DNA of 64,000 nt from Anaerocolumna jejuensis DSM 15929. GTDB lineage: Bacteria > Bacillota > Clostridia > Lachnospirales > Lachnospiraceae. The notes under the pieces were generated by a model, which was given only the letters and a program-made list of their open reading frames with translations, was not told where the DNA came from and searched no databases. Each line of letters opens with the position of its first letter. The first letter of the stretch is position 1. The position numbers and the translations under genes are program-made. Positions 32,640 to 41,473 of this stretch are shown piece after piece. The stretch covers positions 298,412 through 362,411 of the forward strand of contig NZ_FRAC01000007.1 of the NCBI RefSeq assembly GCF_900142215.1. The letters are read 5' to 3'.

Positions 32640-33421
32640 TGAAGAGAGTTTACTTTTGCGAAGACAGCCTGGAAGGCATATTCAGTGCTGTTTATGATGC
32701 CTGGAGTGATAGAAATGGACATGCCAATAATGAAATCCGCATTCTTACCGGAGAGGATCAGGGAAATATGGAATTGTTCACAGAATATCTCTATATCAGA
32801 AATTCCGATGAGAAGATTTCAAAGGTGGTAAGAGCTGTCTACGGAAAGATATCGGAAGAAGCCTATGAGCTTATCTGCGGTGCATCCTGTTCCTGCGAAC
32901 TTTCAAGGGGAGATGATATTTACCGTTTTTTGATTATTGGATTTTCAATGGGAAAAGGTGTGGTTGACTGTCTTTATAACAAAGATGTCATGCGGATTTT
33001 TGAATTGAACAGGAACGTATCCAATGAAGCTCATCATTACAAGGGGTTTTTACGCTTTCAGGAGATGGAGGATGGAATCCTGGTTGGCAGAATAAAGCCT
33101 AAAAATGATATTATCAGATTACTGGCGCCTCATTTCAGCGACAGGTTGAATCAGGAAAATTTTGTGATTTATGATGAGAATAGAAATACTGCAATCATTC
33201 ATCAGAAAGCCGAAAGGTGGTTTTTTACAGGCGGTGAAATCTTAAACCTGGAAAAAATTAAAAAAATTACGGAAAAAGAAGAAAGCATCGACAGCATGTG
33301 GAAAGCTTTTTTCTCCTCCGTATCCATTAAAGAACGTGAAAACAAAGGACTTCAAAGAAATAATCTTCCGCTTCGTTTCCGCAGTAACATGCCAGAGTTT
33401 AAATTACCGGGGCAGGAATAA
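32636..33421 (+). CDS. Probable DNA metabolism protein, DUF4130 (TIGR03915 type)
   Basis: 261 residues, the usual partner of the radical-SAM protein just upstream, with which it overlaps by 4 bp (ATGATGA). The N-terminal part (RVYFCEDSLEGIFSAVYDAW) and the C-terminal DUF4130 part (HHYKGFLRFQEMEDGILVGR, ERWFFTGGEI) are as in that family, related to the uracil-DNA glycosylase-linked proteins. It is probably SOS-induced through the LexA-type box at 30964. No catalytic role is established. Confidence 0.87.
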   Translation: MMKRVYFCEDSLEGIFSAVYDAWSDRNGHANNEIRILTGEDQGNMELFTEYLYIRNSDEKISKVVRAVYGKISEEAYELICGASCSCELSRGDDIYRFLIIGFSMGKGVVDCLYNKDVMRIFELNRNVSNEAHHYKGFLRFQEMEDGILVGRIKPKNDIIRLLAPHFSDRLNQENFVIYDENRNTAIIHQKAERWFFTGGEILNLEKIKKITEKEESIDSMWKAFFSSVSIKERENKGLQRNNLPLRFRSNMPEFKLPGQE

Positions 33422-33481
33422 TATCAATGTAATGAGAGATACTAAACGAGTAAAATTAAATCATTTTATAGGAGGAATATC

Positions 33482-34006
33482 ATGAAAAAAAGTTTATGCC
33501 TGTTATGCTCAATATGCTGTCTCACATTATTAACATTCACCGGATGCGCCACTACAGATAGAAATAATTCTGCCACGACGAATGATAAGTACAAGACTGG
33601 TACGGATTATAACAATACTGGTACAACCGGAAAAACCAACGGGACTTATGACAATGGAACCACCAACGGAACTACTAATGGAACCACTACTAATGGAACC
33701 ACAAATGGAACTACTAATGGTACCACCAATGGTGTAACAAACGGAACTACCAATGGAACCACAAACGGTACTACTAATGGTACTTTAAATGGAACCACAA
33801 ACAGAACTACCAATGGTGTAACAAACGGAACCACAAACAGAACTACTAATGGTGTAACAAATGGAACTACGAATGGAACTGGTACCACAGGTACTACCAG
33901 AGGTACTAATAACACCATTGGAAATGATGTAAAGAATGGTGTTAATAATGCTGTTGGTGATGTTGAAAATGCATTAGATAATACCAAAACCAGAACCGTT
34001 AAATAA
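33482..34006 (+). CDS. Thr/Asn/Gly-repeat lipoprotein
   Basis: 174 residues: a lipoprotein signal ending LLTFTGC, a central block of about 25 TNGT-type repeats (residues 50-135), some varied to TNRT or NGV, and a short C-terminal helix (VNNAVGDVENALDN). AGGAGG is upstream. It is likely a surface repeat protein; the C-terminus resembles small YlaJ/YhcN-type tails, but this is weak. The repetitive DNA (12-bp periods) could vary in length by slippage. Confidence 0.75.
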   Translation: MKKSLCLLCSICCLTLLTFTGCATTDRNNSATTNDKYKTGTDYNNTGTTGKTNGTYDNGTTNGTTNGTTTNGTTNGTTNGTTNGVTNGTTNGTTNGTTNGTLNGTTNRTTNGVTNGTTNRTTNGVTNGTTNGTGTTGTTRGTNNTIGNDVKNGVNNAVGDVENALDNTKTRTVK

Positions 34007-34045
34007 TTGCAGCAGAAATAAGGTATAATAGACGATTTAATTTTC

Positions 34046-34083
34046 AATAAATGGGACTGTCATGTGGCAGCCCTATTTATTTT
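34046..34083 (+). terminator. Bidirectional terminator
   Basis: AATAAAT-gGG-a-CTG pairs with CAG-CCC-t-ATTTATT; an AT-rich base stem followed by TTTG. It sits between convergent genes. Confidence 0.65.
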
Positions 34084-34100
34084 GTGAATTATATTACAGC

Positions 34101-35297
34101 TCAGCTATGCCTTAAGATACTGTATTTTTCATAAGCAACTCCGGCTTTACTTGTACTTCCTTCTAATTTAAACCCTGTTTTTTCAGCAATATGCAGAGAG
34201 GTTTTATTTTCCGGAGCTATAAGAGCCGTGATTTTGTTTACGGCAAGGCAATTAAAGGAATATTGAAGCGCGGCAGTAACAGCTTCCGTAGCATAACCAA
34301 AGTGCTGGTAGTTAGGGGCAATCAGATAGCCAAGCTCCAGGATGTCTTCTTTATCCTGTTGATGGGGTTCAATACCGCATTGCCCAATGAGTTCACCGGT
34401 TTCTTTTAAATATATCCCCCAAAGTCCAAAGTCGTAAAAATGATACATATTCTTAATATAAGCCCTATGCTTTTCGATGGCTGTTTCCGTTAAGTCCAGA
34501 GAAGCTTTTTGAATTTCCGGAAGATAAAAATTTATTTCAGGATTTTTATAAAGATCCATTAAGGCAGGGATGTCTTCCACTGCAATTTCTTTTATAATAA
34601 GCCGGTCAGTTTCTGTTATGATAACTGGAAAATTATGATATCTGTTATAAACTTTCTCAAAGAAGGCAGCATCGATTTCTTCGAAGCCTTCAATAAGAAT
34701 GGCAGCCTGGCTTAAATCCTGATTACCGGAGTTGGGATTAATTAAACCTACAGCAGGAATACCTGCTGCACAGGCAGCCTTTACTCCATTGGAGGAATCC
34801 TCCAGGATGATACATTCCCCGGTATTTAAGTTCAGCTCGGAGACTGCTTTTAAGAATACATCCGGTGCAGGCTTAGGATGCTGGACCGTAGCTCCGCTTA
34901 CCAGTCTGGTAAAATAGGAGGAAATCTGCAAGGCCTCAGTAACAGCAGCAATTTCCTCGGGAGTGGAGGAAGAAGCAATGGCAAGTGAATAGCCTTTATG
35001 GTATAAGTGCTGTATTAGATTAACCACATAAGGGACTGGAGTATAACCTTCTTCCTGAATTAGCGCTGCTAAGGATTTATTATACAATTCATTCAGAGAT
35101 TCTTCGCTGGCAGAAAGGTTAAAATCCTCTATCATAGTTTTTAGCATGTGTTTAGTTGTTGAGCCGATAAATCGGTAGGGATAGTCAAGAGTTATGAAGA
35201 CTCCAAGTGCTTCTAATGTATTTACGGCAGCTTTCGCATGGGAAGGTTCACTGTCAATGATAACTCCGTCCATGTCAAATATAATACCCTTTAGCAT
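34101..35297 (-). CDS. HAD phosphatase/phosphomutase fused to a GNAT acetyltransferase
   Basis: 398 residues. Residues 1-215 are a beta-phosphoglucomutase-type HAD hydrolase: FDMDGVIIDSEP with the nucleophile aspartate, SSSTPEEIAAV, KPAPDVFLKA and EDSSNGVKAA. Residues 225-398 are a GNAT domain of the RimJ/RimL type (TETDRLIIKEIAVED, LGYLIAPNYQHFGYATEAV for acetyl-CoA binding, IAEKTGFKLEG). Both halves look complete, so one protein could dephosphorylate or isomerise a sugar phosphate and acetylate an amine. The substrates are unknown. Confidence 0.87.
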   Translation of the reverse strand: MLKGIIFDMDGVIIDSEPSHAKAAVNTLEALGVFITLDYPYRFIGSTTKHMLKTMIEDFNLSASEESLNELYNKSLAALIQEEGYTPVPYVVNLIQHLYHKGYSLAIASSSTPEEIAAVTEALQISSYFTRLVSGATVQHPKPAPDVFLKAVSELNLNTGECIILEDSSNGVKAACAAGIPAVGLINPNSGNQDLSQAAILIEGFEEIDAAFFEKVYNRYHNFPVIITETDRLIIKEIAVEDIPALMDLYKNPEINFYLPEIQKASLDLTETAIEKHRAYIKNMYHFYDFGLWGIYLKETGELIGQCGIEPHQQDKEDILELGYLIAPNYQHFGYATEAVTAALQYSFNCLAVNKITALIAPENKTSLHIAEKTGFKLEGSTSKAGVAYEKYSILRHS

Positions 35298-35473
35298 AAC
35301 TGATACCCTTCTTTCTATATTATTTGAAATTTAGTTTTTATCAATTGAATGTTAGGTTTTCTTCTTCCAGATGCAAAACGACTGGAAAAATTAAGTACAA
35401 CTTATTATAGCAGACACCAGCTCCACTTTACAACAGAAAACAAGAGAGGAACATGAACTGGCTTTTTATTATA

Positions 35474-35502
35474 GCAGTATCACAAGCAAGCTTGTGATAT
35501 GC
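35474..35502 (+). promoter_or_regulatory. Paired-hairpin element (family I), B hairpin
   Basis: GCAGTATCACAAGC and GCTTGTGATATGC pair perfectly apart from the constant extra G. GCACGGG follows. A second hairpin GCGCAAT-ATAA-ATTGCGC lies at 35533-35550. The gap between 35298 and 35683 holds these, a promoter and no gene. Confidence 0.65.
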
Positions 35503-35614
35503 ACGGGTATAAAAATGGAGCGGATTATGGGCGCGCAATATAAATTGCGCAAAAAGTAGATGAATTATACAATATGCACAAATATATAGACAATAACAAT
35601 GTATTATATCACAG

Positions 35615-35642
35615 TTGAAAACAATTGAATTCATGCTATAAT
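35615..35642 (+). promoter_or_regulatory. Promoter of the first LacI-family gene
   Basis: TTGAAA, 16 bases, TATAAT, 42 bp before the start codon. Confidence 0.65.
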
Positions 35643-35683
35643 AAAACAAGGACAACCGATTGACCAAATGCATGGAGGGACGA

Positions 35684-36712
35684 ATGGCAGTACAAAACAA
35701 GGATGAGAATAGTTTGCCCGGAAGCAAATTGACCATTGCCGATATAGCAGCCGAGCTGGGCGTGTCAAAAACAACAGTATCCCGTGCAATTTCAGGGAAG
35801 GGCAGAATTGGAAAAGAAACAGTGCGAAGAGTCATGGAATGTATTGAAAAATATAATTACAGGCCCAGCGCAATTGCTAAGGGGCTGGCTACTTCCAAAA
35901 CCTATAACATAGGAGTAGCTTTCCCGGCCGATACGAACTTAAGCAGTACCCCCTTCTTTCAGATCTGTTTGCTGGGAGTGTGCGAGGCGGCAGCGGCTAT
36001 GGATTATGATGTTCTGGTAACCACTGTTAAAGAGAACGATATCAGCCAGCTGAAGAGGATTGTGGAAAATCATAATATTGACGGAATCATACTGACCAGA
36101 GATTTTATGAATGATATGGCTACGGAGTACCTAAAGCAGAAGGATATTCCCTTTGTACTGGTCGGCTCCAGTGAGGATAGCACCATTGTACAGGTTGATT
36201 CGAATCATAGGGAGGCCTGTGAGAAGCTGGTCAGTTTGCTGCTTGCCGATAAGATGAGCAGAATAGCACTGATTGCGGGTGACATGAGGCATATGGTAAA
36301 TCTCTCCCGCTGTGAGGGCTATATTAATGCTTTAAGAAGCAGGCAGATTTCCATTGATACAGAGCTGGTATTTACCGATTGTGACAGTCAGGTGTCTATT
36401 GAACAGGCGGTCAACAGCATCCTTAAGCACCAGGCAGAATGTATTATATGTACGGATGATGTGATATGTACAAGAGTACTCTCACTGTTAAGAGAAGCAG
36501 GCGCTCATGTGCCGGGGGATATTAAGGTGGCCTCCTTTCATGACAGCATCTACTTAGAGAGCAATAACCCACCTGTAACGGCGGTTGGGATGGACGTCAA
36601 GGAGCTTGGATGTATTGCTGGGAAACGCTTAATCGAAATGCTTGGCGGTGATATAGATATACACAAGAAGATTTTGGATTATGAGATTCATTTAAGACGT
36701 TCGACACAATAA
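35684..36712 (+). CDS. LacI-family transcriptional regulator 1
   Basis: 342 residues. The N-terminal HTH and hinge read TIADIAAELGVSKTTVSRAI, then KGRIGKETVRRV. A periplasmic-binding-like effector domain follows (NIGVAFPADTNLSS, GIILTRDF, VQVDSNHREACEKLVSLLL). The start at 35684 has GGAGGG upstream; the longer frame from 35660 lacks one. It sits directly before the GH35 gene and opens the galactan locus. It is closely similar to the second regulator at 43171, and a galactose-containing effector is likely by context only. Confidence 0.9.
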   Translation: MAVQNKDENSLPGSKLTIADIAAELGVSKTTVSRAISGKGRIGKETVRRVMECIEKYNYRPSAIAKGLATSKTYNIGVAFPADTNLSSTPFFQICLLGVCEAAAAMDYDVLVTTVKENDISQLKRIVENHNIDGIILTRDFMNDMATEYLKQKDIPFVLVGSSEDSTIVQVDSNHREACEKLVSLLLADKMSRIALIAGDMRHMVNLSRCEGYINALRSRQISIDTELVFTDCDSQVSIEQAVNSILKHQAECIICTDDVICTRVLSLLREAGAHVPGDIKVASFHDSIYLESNNPPVTAVGMDVKELGCIAGKRLIEMLGGDIDIHKKILDYEIHLRRSTQ

Positions 36713-36855
36713 AGAGACAGAGCACCGGAAGCTTTAAGGATTGAAATTTAGAGTGCATTATGGTGAGGGAAAGGTAACGGCACAATGAGTTTTCAAACAC
36801 GCCCTAGCTCAAAACAAATTATATAGAATATGTGCAGACAGCAGGAGGACAAAGA

Positions 36856-38928
36856 ATGGACAGGATCAAGTATGGATTTACTCCAAGGTACATGACAAAA
36901 GACGGCAGGCCATGGTTCCCGATTATGGGAGAATTCCATTACAGCCGCTATCCGAGAGAGTACTGGAAGGAATCTCTTTACAAAATGAAGGCAGGCGGTG
37001 TGGAAACGGTGTCGACCTATGCTTTTTGGATACACCATGAAGAAGTGGAAGGGGAATATGATTTCTCCGGTCAGAGGGATCTGAGAGCCTTTGTAGAGGC
37101 AGTAAAGGAAACCGGAATGAATATGTTTTTAAGAATCGGACCCTGGTGTCACGGGGAAGCCAGAAACGGAGGTCTTCCTGACTGGCTGCTTAAAAAACCT
37201 TTTGAAGTAAGGACTAATAATGAAGAATATTTTGCCGTTGTAAAGAAGTATTATAAAAAGCTTGCTGAGCAGATGAAAGGACTTTTATATCAGGAGGACG
37301 GCCCCGTTATCGGGGTGCAGATTGAGAATGAATACGGTCACTGCGGCGGCCTTCAGGGGGAAGAAGGTGAGGAGCATATGCGCCGTCTGACAGCCATGGC
37401 AAAGGAAGTGGGGCTGGTGGTTCCCTACTATACGGCTACAGGCTGGGGCGGAGCAGTTACCGGAGGCTTACTTCCTGTTATGGGTGGTTATTGTGAAGCA
37501 CCCTGGGATCAGAGACTTACGGAGATTGAGCCGAGTGGAAATTATGTGTTTACCACGGAGCGTAACGATCATAATATAGGCAGTGATTACGGCTTTGGTG
37601 TCGGTATTACCTATGATATGTCAAAATTCCCCTTCTTAACTGCGGAGCTGGGTGGAGGATTACAGGTGACCCATCACAGAAGGCCTGTGGCACATCCAAA
37701 GGATATCGGAGCCATGACCATGGTAAAGCTTGGAAGTGGTGTGAATCTGCTGGGCTACTATATGTACCACGGCGGTACCAATCCCAAGGGGAAGCTGACC
37801 ACGCTTCATGAGTCCAGAGAGACCGGTTATCCCAATGATCTACCGGTTTTCAGTTATGATTTTTCAGCTCCTATAAGAGAGTACGGGCAGATGTCAGGAA
37901 CCTTAAAGGAAATCAAGCTGATTGCCATGTTTATTCAGGATTTCGGGAATGCTTTATGTGAGATGGAAACCTATCTTCCGGAGAGCAATCCCCTGTTTCA
38001 GACCAACTTTACAGAGCTGCGGACTTCTGTGCGAAGAAAGGGTAAAAGCGGCTATTTGTTTGTAAATAATTTTCAGAGAAGGTACATTATGGAGGAGCAT
38101 TTGAATACTGTTCTTACGGCAGAGACGGAGGGAGAAGTCCTACAGTATCCTGCCAGAGATATTCTTAACGGAGATTTTTTCTTCCTGCCTTTTTATATGC
38201 CGGTGGGAGATGGTGAGCTTAAGGCAGCCATGGCAACGCCTCTGTGCCTATTACATAACGGGGAGCAGGAAATCTATGTCTTTTATACGGACACGGAGCC
38301 TTCCTATGATTGGGTAAAGGAGCCGGGACGTGCGAAGGTGCTTACTCTGACCAGAGAAGAGGCACTTAATGCCTGGAAGATAGCACTGGATAAGGAATAC
38401 TTAGTTATTACGGAAGGAGAAGTCATTGAATCAGAGGACGGTTATGTGCTGTTAAACCGTAAAGGAGGGTCCTTAAAGACTTATCCTGCATTGCCTTTAG
38501 CACCTGCCGGTTATGAATATAAGGGGGAGAAAGACGGCTATGCTGTATATGAGGGTATGGCACAGCGGTCTGCTGCTTCCGCCGATTGTAAGCTGGTAAG
38601 AGAAGAGAACGGTAAAAAGGTCTATGAAGTTACTCTTCAATATGCAGAGGGGGGGAATGACTGCTTTTTAAAGGTTGATTTCGGAGGAGATACGGCAAAG
38701 CTTTATGTTGATGGAGAATGGGTGGATGACTGGTTCTATACAGGAGAAACCTGGGAGATTGGTTTGAAACGCTATGGTTTTCCGCAGAAGCTGCAGCTTG
38801 AGATTGAAGAGCTAAGAGAGGGTGCAAAGCGCTATCTGGAAAAGTGGCCGGTGTTTACCAATGGAAAAGCCTGTGAGATTCATGGGATAGCGGCAGACAC
38901 CGAATATGCCTATGTAATGAAGAAATAA
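36856..38928 (+). CDS. Beta-galactosidase, GH35 family
   Basis: 690 residues, cytoplasmic (no signal). The GH35 barrel starts GRPWFPIMGEFHYSRYPREY. The acid/base glutamate is in VQIENEYGH (about residue 163) and the nucleophile in FLTAELGGG (about 268). C-terminal beta domains follow. It would remove terminal galactose from imported oligosaccharides. AGGAGG is upstream. It lies 143 bp after the regulator and ends at a strong terminator. Confidence 0.9.
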   Translation: MDRIKYGFTPRYMTKDGRPWFPIMGEFHYSRYPREYWKESLYKMKAGGVETVSTYAFWIHHEEVEGEYDFSGQRDLRAFVEAVKETGMNMFLRIGPWCHGEARNGGLPDWLLKKPFEVRTNNEEYFAVVKKYYKKLAEQMKGLLYQEDGPVIGVQIENEYGHCGGLQGEEGEEHMRRLTAMAKEVGLVVPYYTATGWGGAVTGGLLPVMGGYCEAPWDQRLTEIEPSGNYVFTTERNDHNIGSDYGFGVGITYDMSKFPFLTAELGGGLQVTHHRRPVAHPKDIGAMTMVKLGSGVNLLGYYMYHGGTNPKGKLTTLHESRETGYPNDLPVFSYDFSAPIREYGQMSGTLKEIKLIAMFIQDFGNALCEMETYLPESNPLFQTNFTELRTSVRRKGKSGYLFVNNFQRRYIMEEHLNTVLTAETEGEVLQYPARDILNGDFFFLPFYMPVGDGELKAAMATPLCLLHNGEQEIYVFYTDTEPSYDWVKEPGRAKVLTLTREEALNAWKIALDKEYLVITEGEVIESEDGYVLLNRKGGSLKTYPALPLAPAGYEYKGEKDGYAVYEGMAQRSAASADCKLVREENGKKVYEVTLQYAEGGNDCFLKVDFGGDTAKLYVDGEWVDDWFYTGETWEIGLKRYGFPQKLQLEIEELREGAKRYLEKWPVFTNGKACEIHGIAADTEYAYVMKK

Positions 38929-38943
38929 AATAAGATACCGGGT

Positions 38944-38983
38944 AAAGCCTGCTTTGTGGATGATGATGCATAAGCAGGCTTTT
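38944..38983 (+). terminator. Terminator of the GH35 gene
   Basis: AAAGCCTGCTT and AAGCAGGCTTTT form an 11-bp stem ending in a T-run. Confidence 0.8.
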
Positions 38984-39258
38984 ACTTTAGTGCGGTCGGG
39001 TCAAGCATAAAAGGCTCGTCCACTTCGTTTACGGTATATTTGACAGCTTAAAGGCTAATAGCAGAGCGGGATCATATTTGTCATTTTCAATTGCATTTAT
39101 GATTTGCCGTGTGACTCCTAATGCTGTAAAACTATTTTACATGTAAAATTCCTATGACACTACTGAACAACACGAAAACAAAAAAAAGTTGCGCACTTTT
39201 ATAAAAATATTGGAGAAAACGTACAATATAAACAAAAAAATATTAGATGTTATGTAAA

Positions 39259-39287
39259 TAGACAATAAAAAAAAGTAAAAGTATAAT
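39259..39287 (+). promoter_or_regulatory. Promoter of the galactan importer operon
   Basis: TAGACA, 17 bases, TATAAT in an AT-rich stretch. Transcription would start near 39294, giving a 5' leader of about 210 nt. Confidence 0.65.
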
Positions 39288-39315
39288 ATATTTATAAATA
39301 AAATAACAAATGTGA

Positions 39316-39331
39316 GCAACATATATGTTGC
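39316..39331. promoter_or_regulatory. Candidate LacI-type operator
   Basis: GCAACATATATGTTGC is a perfect 16-bp palindrome about 22 bases past the predicted transcription start. Position and symmetry fit a repressor site for one of the two LacI-family proteins; this is inferred. Confidence 0.55.
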
Positions 39332-39419
39332 GCAGCAGGGAAAGGCATAGAGTGGAAATTAATAGACAATTTCCGCTTTTGATTTCAGTGTGCGCTAAGG
39401 CGCGCCGCATGATGATTAG

Positions 39420-39495
39420 GTTGAAAAAACAAAAGGTGTTTTTCAACTTCGGATTAAGGAATACCGAATCATGGATTTGATATTCGCGAAAGGAG
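39420..39495 (+). promoter_or_regulatory. Paired-hairpin leader (family II) before the importer operon
   Basis: A hairpin GTTGAAAAA/TTTTTCAAC (39420-39447), then CGGATTAAG and B hairpin GAATACCGAATC, loop ATG, GATTTGATATTC (39459-39485), then GCGAAAGGAG. Upstream are further stems, AGTGGAAATT with AATTTCCGCT among them. The start codon at 39508 follows 12 bases later. Confidence 0.7.
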
Positions 39496-39507
39496 TTCAA
39501 GGAGCTT

Positions 39508-40443
39508 ATGAAAACAAAAAAAGTTGAATGGAGAGGATTTGTAAAAAAACTCTACAAATACAGGGTATTTTTACTTATGCTTGCTCCGGCAGTGATTTAT
39601 ACATTGATTTTTGCGTACTATCCAATGACGGGAATTGTAATGGCATTTAAGAAATACAACTATGCAGGCGGGATATGGGGAAGCCCGTGGAATGGGTTTA
39701 GGAACTTTAAATTCTTCTTCCAGTCAGGACAGGCAGGACTGGTAACCAGAAATACGGTATTATATAACGCTTTATTTATTGCGTTCAATACCGTTTTACA
39801 GATTGCTGTGGCAGTCCTTCTTACGGAAATTCAGAACAAGCACTTTCGTAAGATTTCCCAGTCCTTTATGTTCCTGCCCTACTTTATTTCATGGGTTATC
39901 GTAGGTGTTATGGCATTTAACATTTTCAGCTCTGATTACGGATTCTTTAACCGGATTCTTGCCTACTTTGGGAAAGGAAAGATAGCCTTTTATACGACAC
40001 CCCATGTATGGCCCTTTATTCTTTTGTTTTTTAGTGCATGGAAAGGAATCGGGTATGGCTCCGTCATGTATTTGGCGGCAATCATGGGCATTGATACTTC
40101 TATTTATGAAGCGGCAAAAATTGACGGAGCAAATGTCTTCCAGCGAATTTTCAATGTAACAATACCAATGATTATGCCTACCACAATTATTCTGCTTTTA
40201 TTATCGGTGGGAGGAATCTTTAAAGGAAACTTTGATATGTTCTATAACCTGGTCGGAACCAACGGCCTGTTATTTAAATACACGGACGTAATTGATACCC
40301 TGGCTTTCCGGGCTCTAATCACCAGTAATGACTTTGGAATGTCGGCAGCCGTCGGCCTGTATCAGTCGGTTCTCTGCTTTATAACAATTCTGTTTGTAAA
40401 TAAATTAGTCGGTCTATACGACAAAGAGTACACATTATTTTAG
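39508..40443 (+). CDS. Sugar ABC transporter permease, LplB family
   Basis: 311 residues with six membrane helices. The N-terminal LMLAPAVIYTLIFAYYPMTG, AFKKYNYAGGIWGSPWNGF and the coupling region YEAAKIDGANVFQRIFNVTI are diagnostic of the LplB/MalF-like CUT1 permeases that handle plant oligosaccharides. AAGGAG is upstream. It is first in the importer operon, and its expected cargo here is galactan-derived oligosaccharide. No dedicated ATPase is present; such systems share a multitask MsmK-type ATPase encoded elsewhere. Confidence 0.92.
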   Translation: MKTKKVEWRGFVKKLYKYRVFLLMLAPAVIYTLIFAYYPMTGIVMAFKKYNYAGGIWGSPWNGFRNFKFFFQSGQAGLVTRNTVLYNALFIAFNTVLQIAVAVLLTEIQNKHFRKISQSFMFLPYFISWVIVGVMAFNIFSSDYGFFNRILAYFGKGKIAFYTTPHVWPFILLFFSAWKGIGYGSVMYLAAIMGIDTSIYEAAKIDGANVFQRIFNVTIPMIMPTTIILLLLSVGGIFKGNFDMFYNLVGTNGLLFKYTDVIDTLAFRALITSNDFGMSAAVGLYQSVLCFITILFVNKLVGLYDKEYTLF

Positions 40444-40454
40444 GAGGGAAAAAA

Positions 40455-41372
40455 GTGACAACCAAGCATTCAAACAAAATAAAAACAGGTTCGGACGTTA
40501 TTGCACTGAACATCATTGCATACGTACTTTTGGGAACGATTGCGTTATTCTGTCTGGTTCCGTTTATCATGATTGTATCAGGCTCTTTTTCTTCCGAAGC
40601 AGCAATTACAAAAAACGGCTTTAGTATTCTTCCACAGGATTTCAGTCTGGAAGCCTATAAGAGCGTATTCAAAGATCCAATTGTTGTATTCAGGGCTTAT
40701 GCTACAACCATTGGGTTAACGGTGGTAGGAACCGTTGTTGGCCTTTTGGTTCAGACTATGACAGCCTATGTTTTATCCAGAAAAGATTTCGGATGGAGAA
40801 ATGGATTTTCCTTTTTCTTCTACTTTACCACATTGTTTTCAGGCGGACTTGTTCCGTATTATATCTTGATTACACAGACCTTACATCTTCGCAACAATTA
40901 CCTTGCTTTATTACTTCCCTTAATATTCAGCGTCTATAATCTGCTGATTATGAAAAGCTATATTGTGGGAATTCCGGATTCATTAATTGAAGCGGCTAAG
41001 ATTGATGGCTGCGGAGAGTTCCGTATCTTGTTTAAGATTATTTTTCCGCTGATAAAGCCTGCCCTTGCAACAGTTGGACTTTTCATCGCACTTGCCTACT
41101 GGAATGACTGGTATAATGCCATGCTTTACATAGAGGATAAGACAAAATATCCGTTACAGTACTTCCTGTATCAGCAGATCAATAACATTGAAGCCTATAA
41201 GAAGCTGCTTTCCAATTCAGCGGCCAGCAGTGCAGCCCAAGCGGTAAATCTTCCGACACAGTCCTTAAAGATGGCACTTACCATTGTTGTAACCGGACCC
41301 ATTGTTTTGGCCTATCCAATTGTTCAAAAATACTTTGTTCAAGGCATTACAATCGGGGCGGTAAAGGGCTGA
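40455..41372 (+). CDS. Sugar ABC transporter permease, LplC/YtcP family
   Basis: 305 residues with six membrane helices. SFSSEAAITKNGFSILPQDF and EAAKIDGCGEFRILFKIIFP are as in the LplC/YtcP family, and the C-terminus ends KYFVQGITIGAVKG, the family signature. It starts with GTG after AGGAGGG, 11 bp behind the first permease, its partner in the channel. Confidence 0.93.
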   Translation: MTTKHSNKIKTGSDVIALNIIAYVLLGTIALFCLVPFIMIVSGSFSSEAAITKNGFSILPQDFSLEAYKSVFKDPIVVFRAYATTIGLTVVGTVVGLLVQTMTAYVLSRKDFGWRNGFSFFFYFTTLFSGGLVPYYILITQTLHLRNNYLALLLPLIFSVYNLLIMKSYIVGIPDSLIEAAKIDGCGEFRILFKIIFPLIKPALATVGLFIALAYWNDWYNAMLYIEDKTKYPLQYFLYQQINNIEAYKKLLSNSAASSAAQAVNLPTQSLKMALTIVVTGPIVLAYPIVQKYFVQGITIGAVKG

Positions 41373-41473
41373 AGCAATTTTAAATTCATTCATTAGGGGT
41401 ATTATTCCCATGAATAGCCTGTGTTTTGCAATACGGGTTAAGCAATAAATTATATAATTTAAAGGAGGATCTT

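Noticed and set aside
33630..33900. CRISPR-like array
   Set aside because: The short 12-bp repeats are in-frame codons of a TNGT repeat protein; there are no spacers.
33646..34047. Minus-strand Val/Pro-rich ORF
   Set aside because: It is the shadow of the Thr/Asn/Gly-repeat gene.
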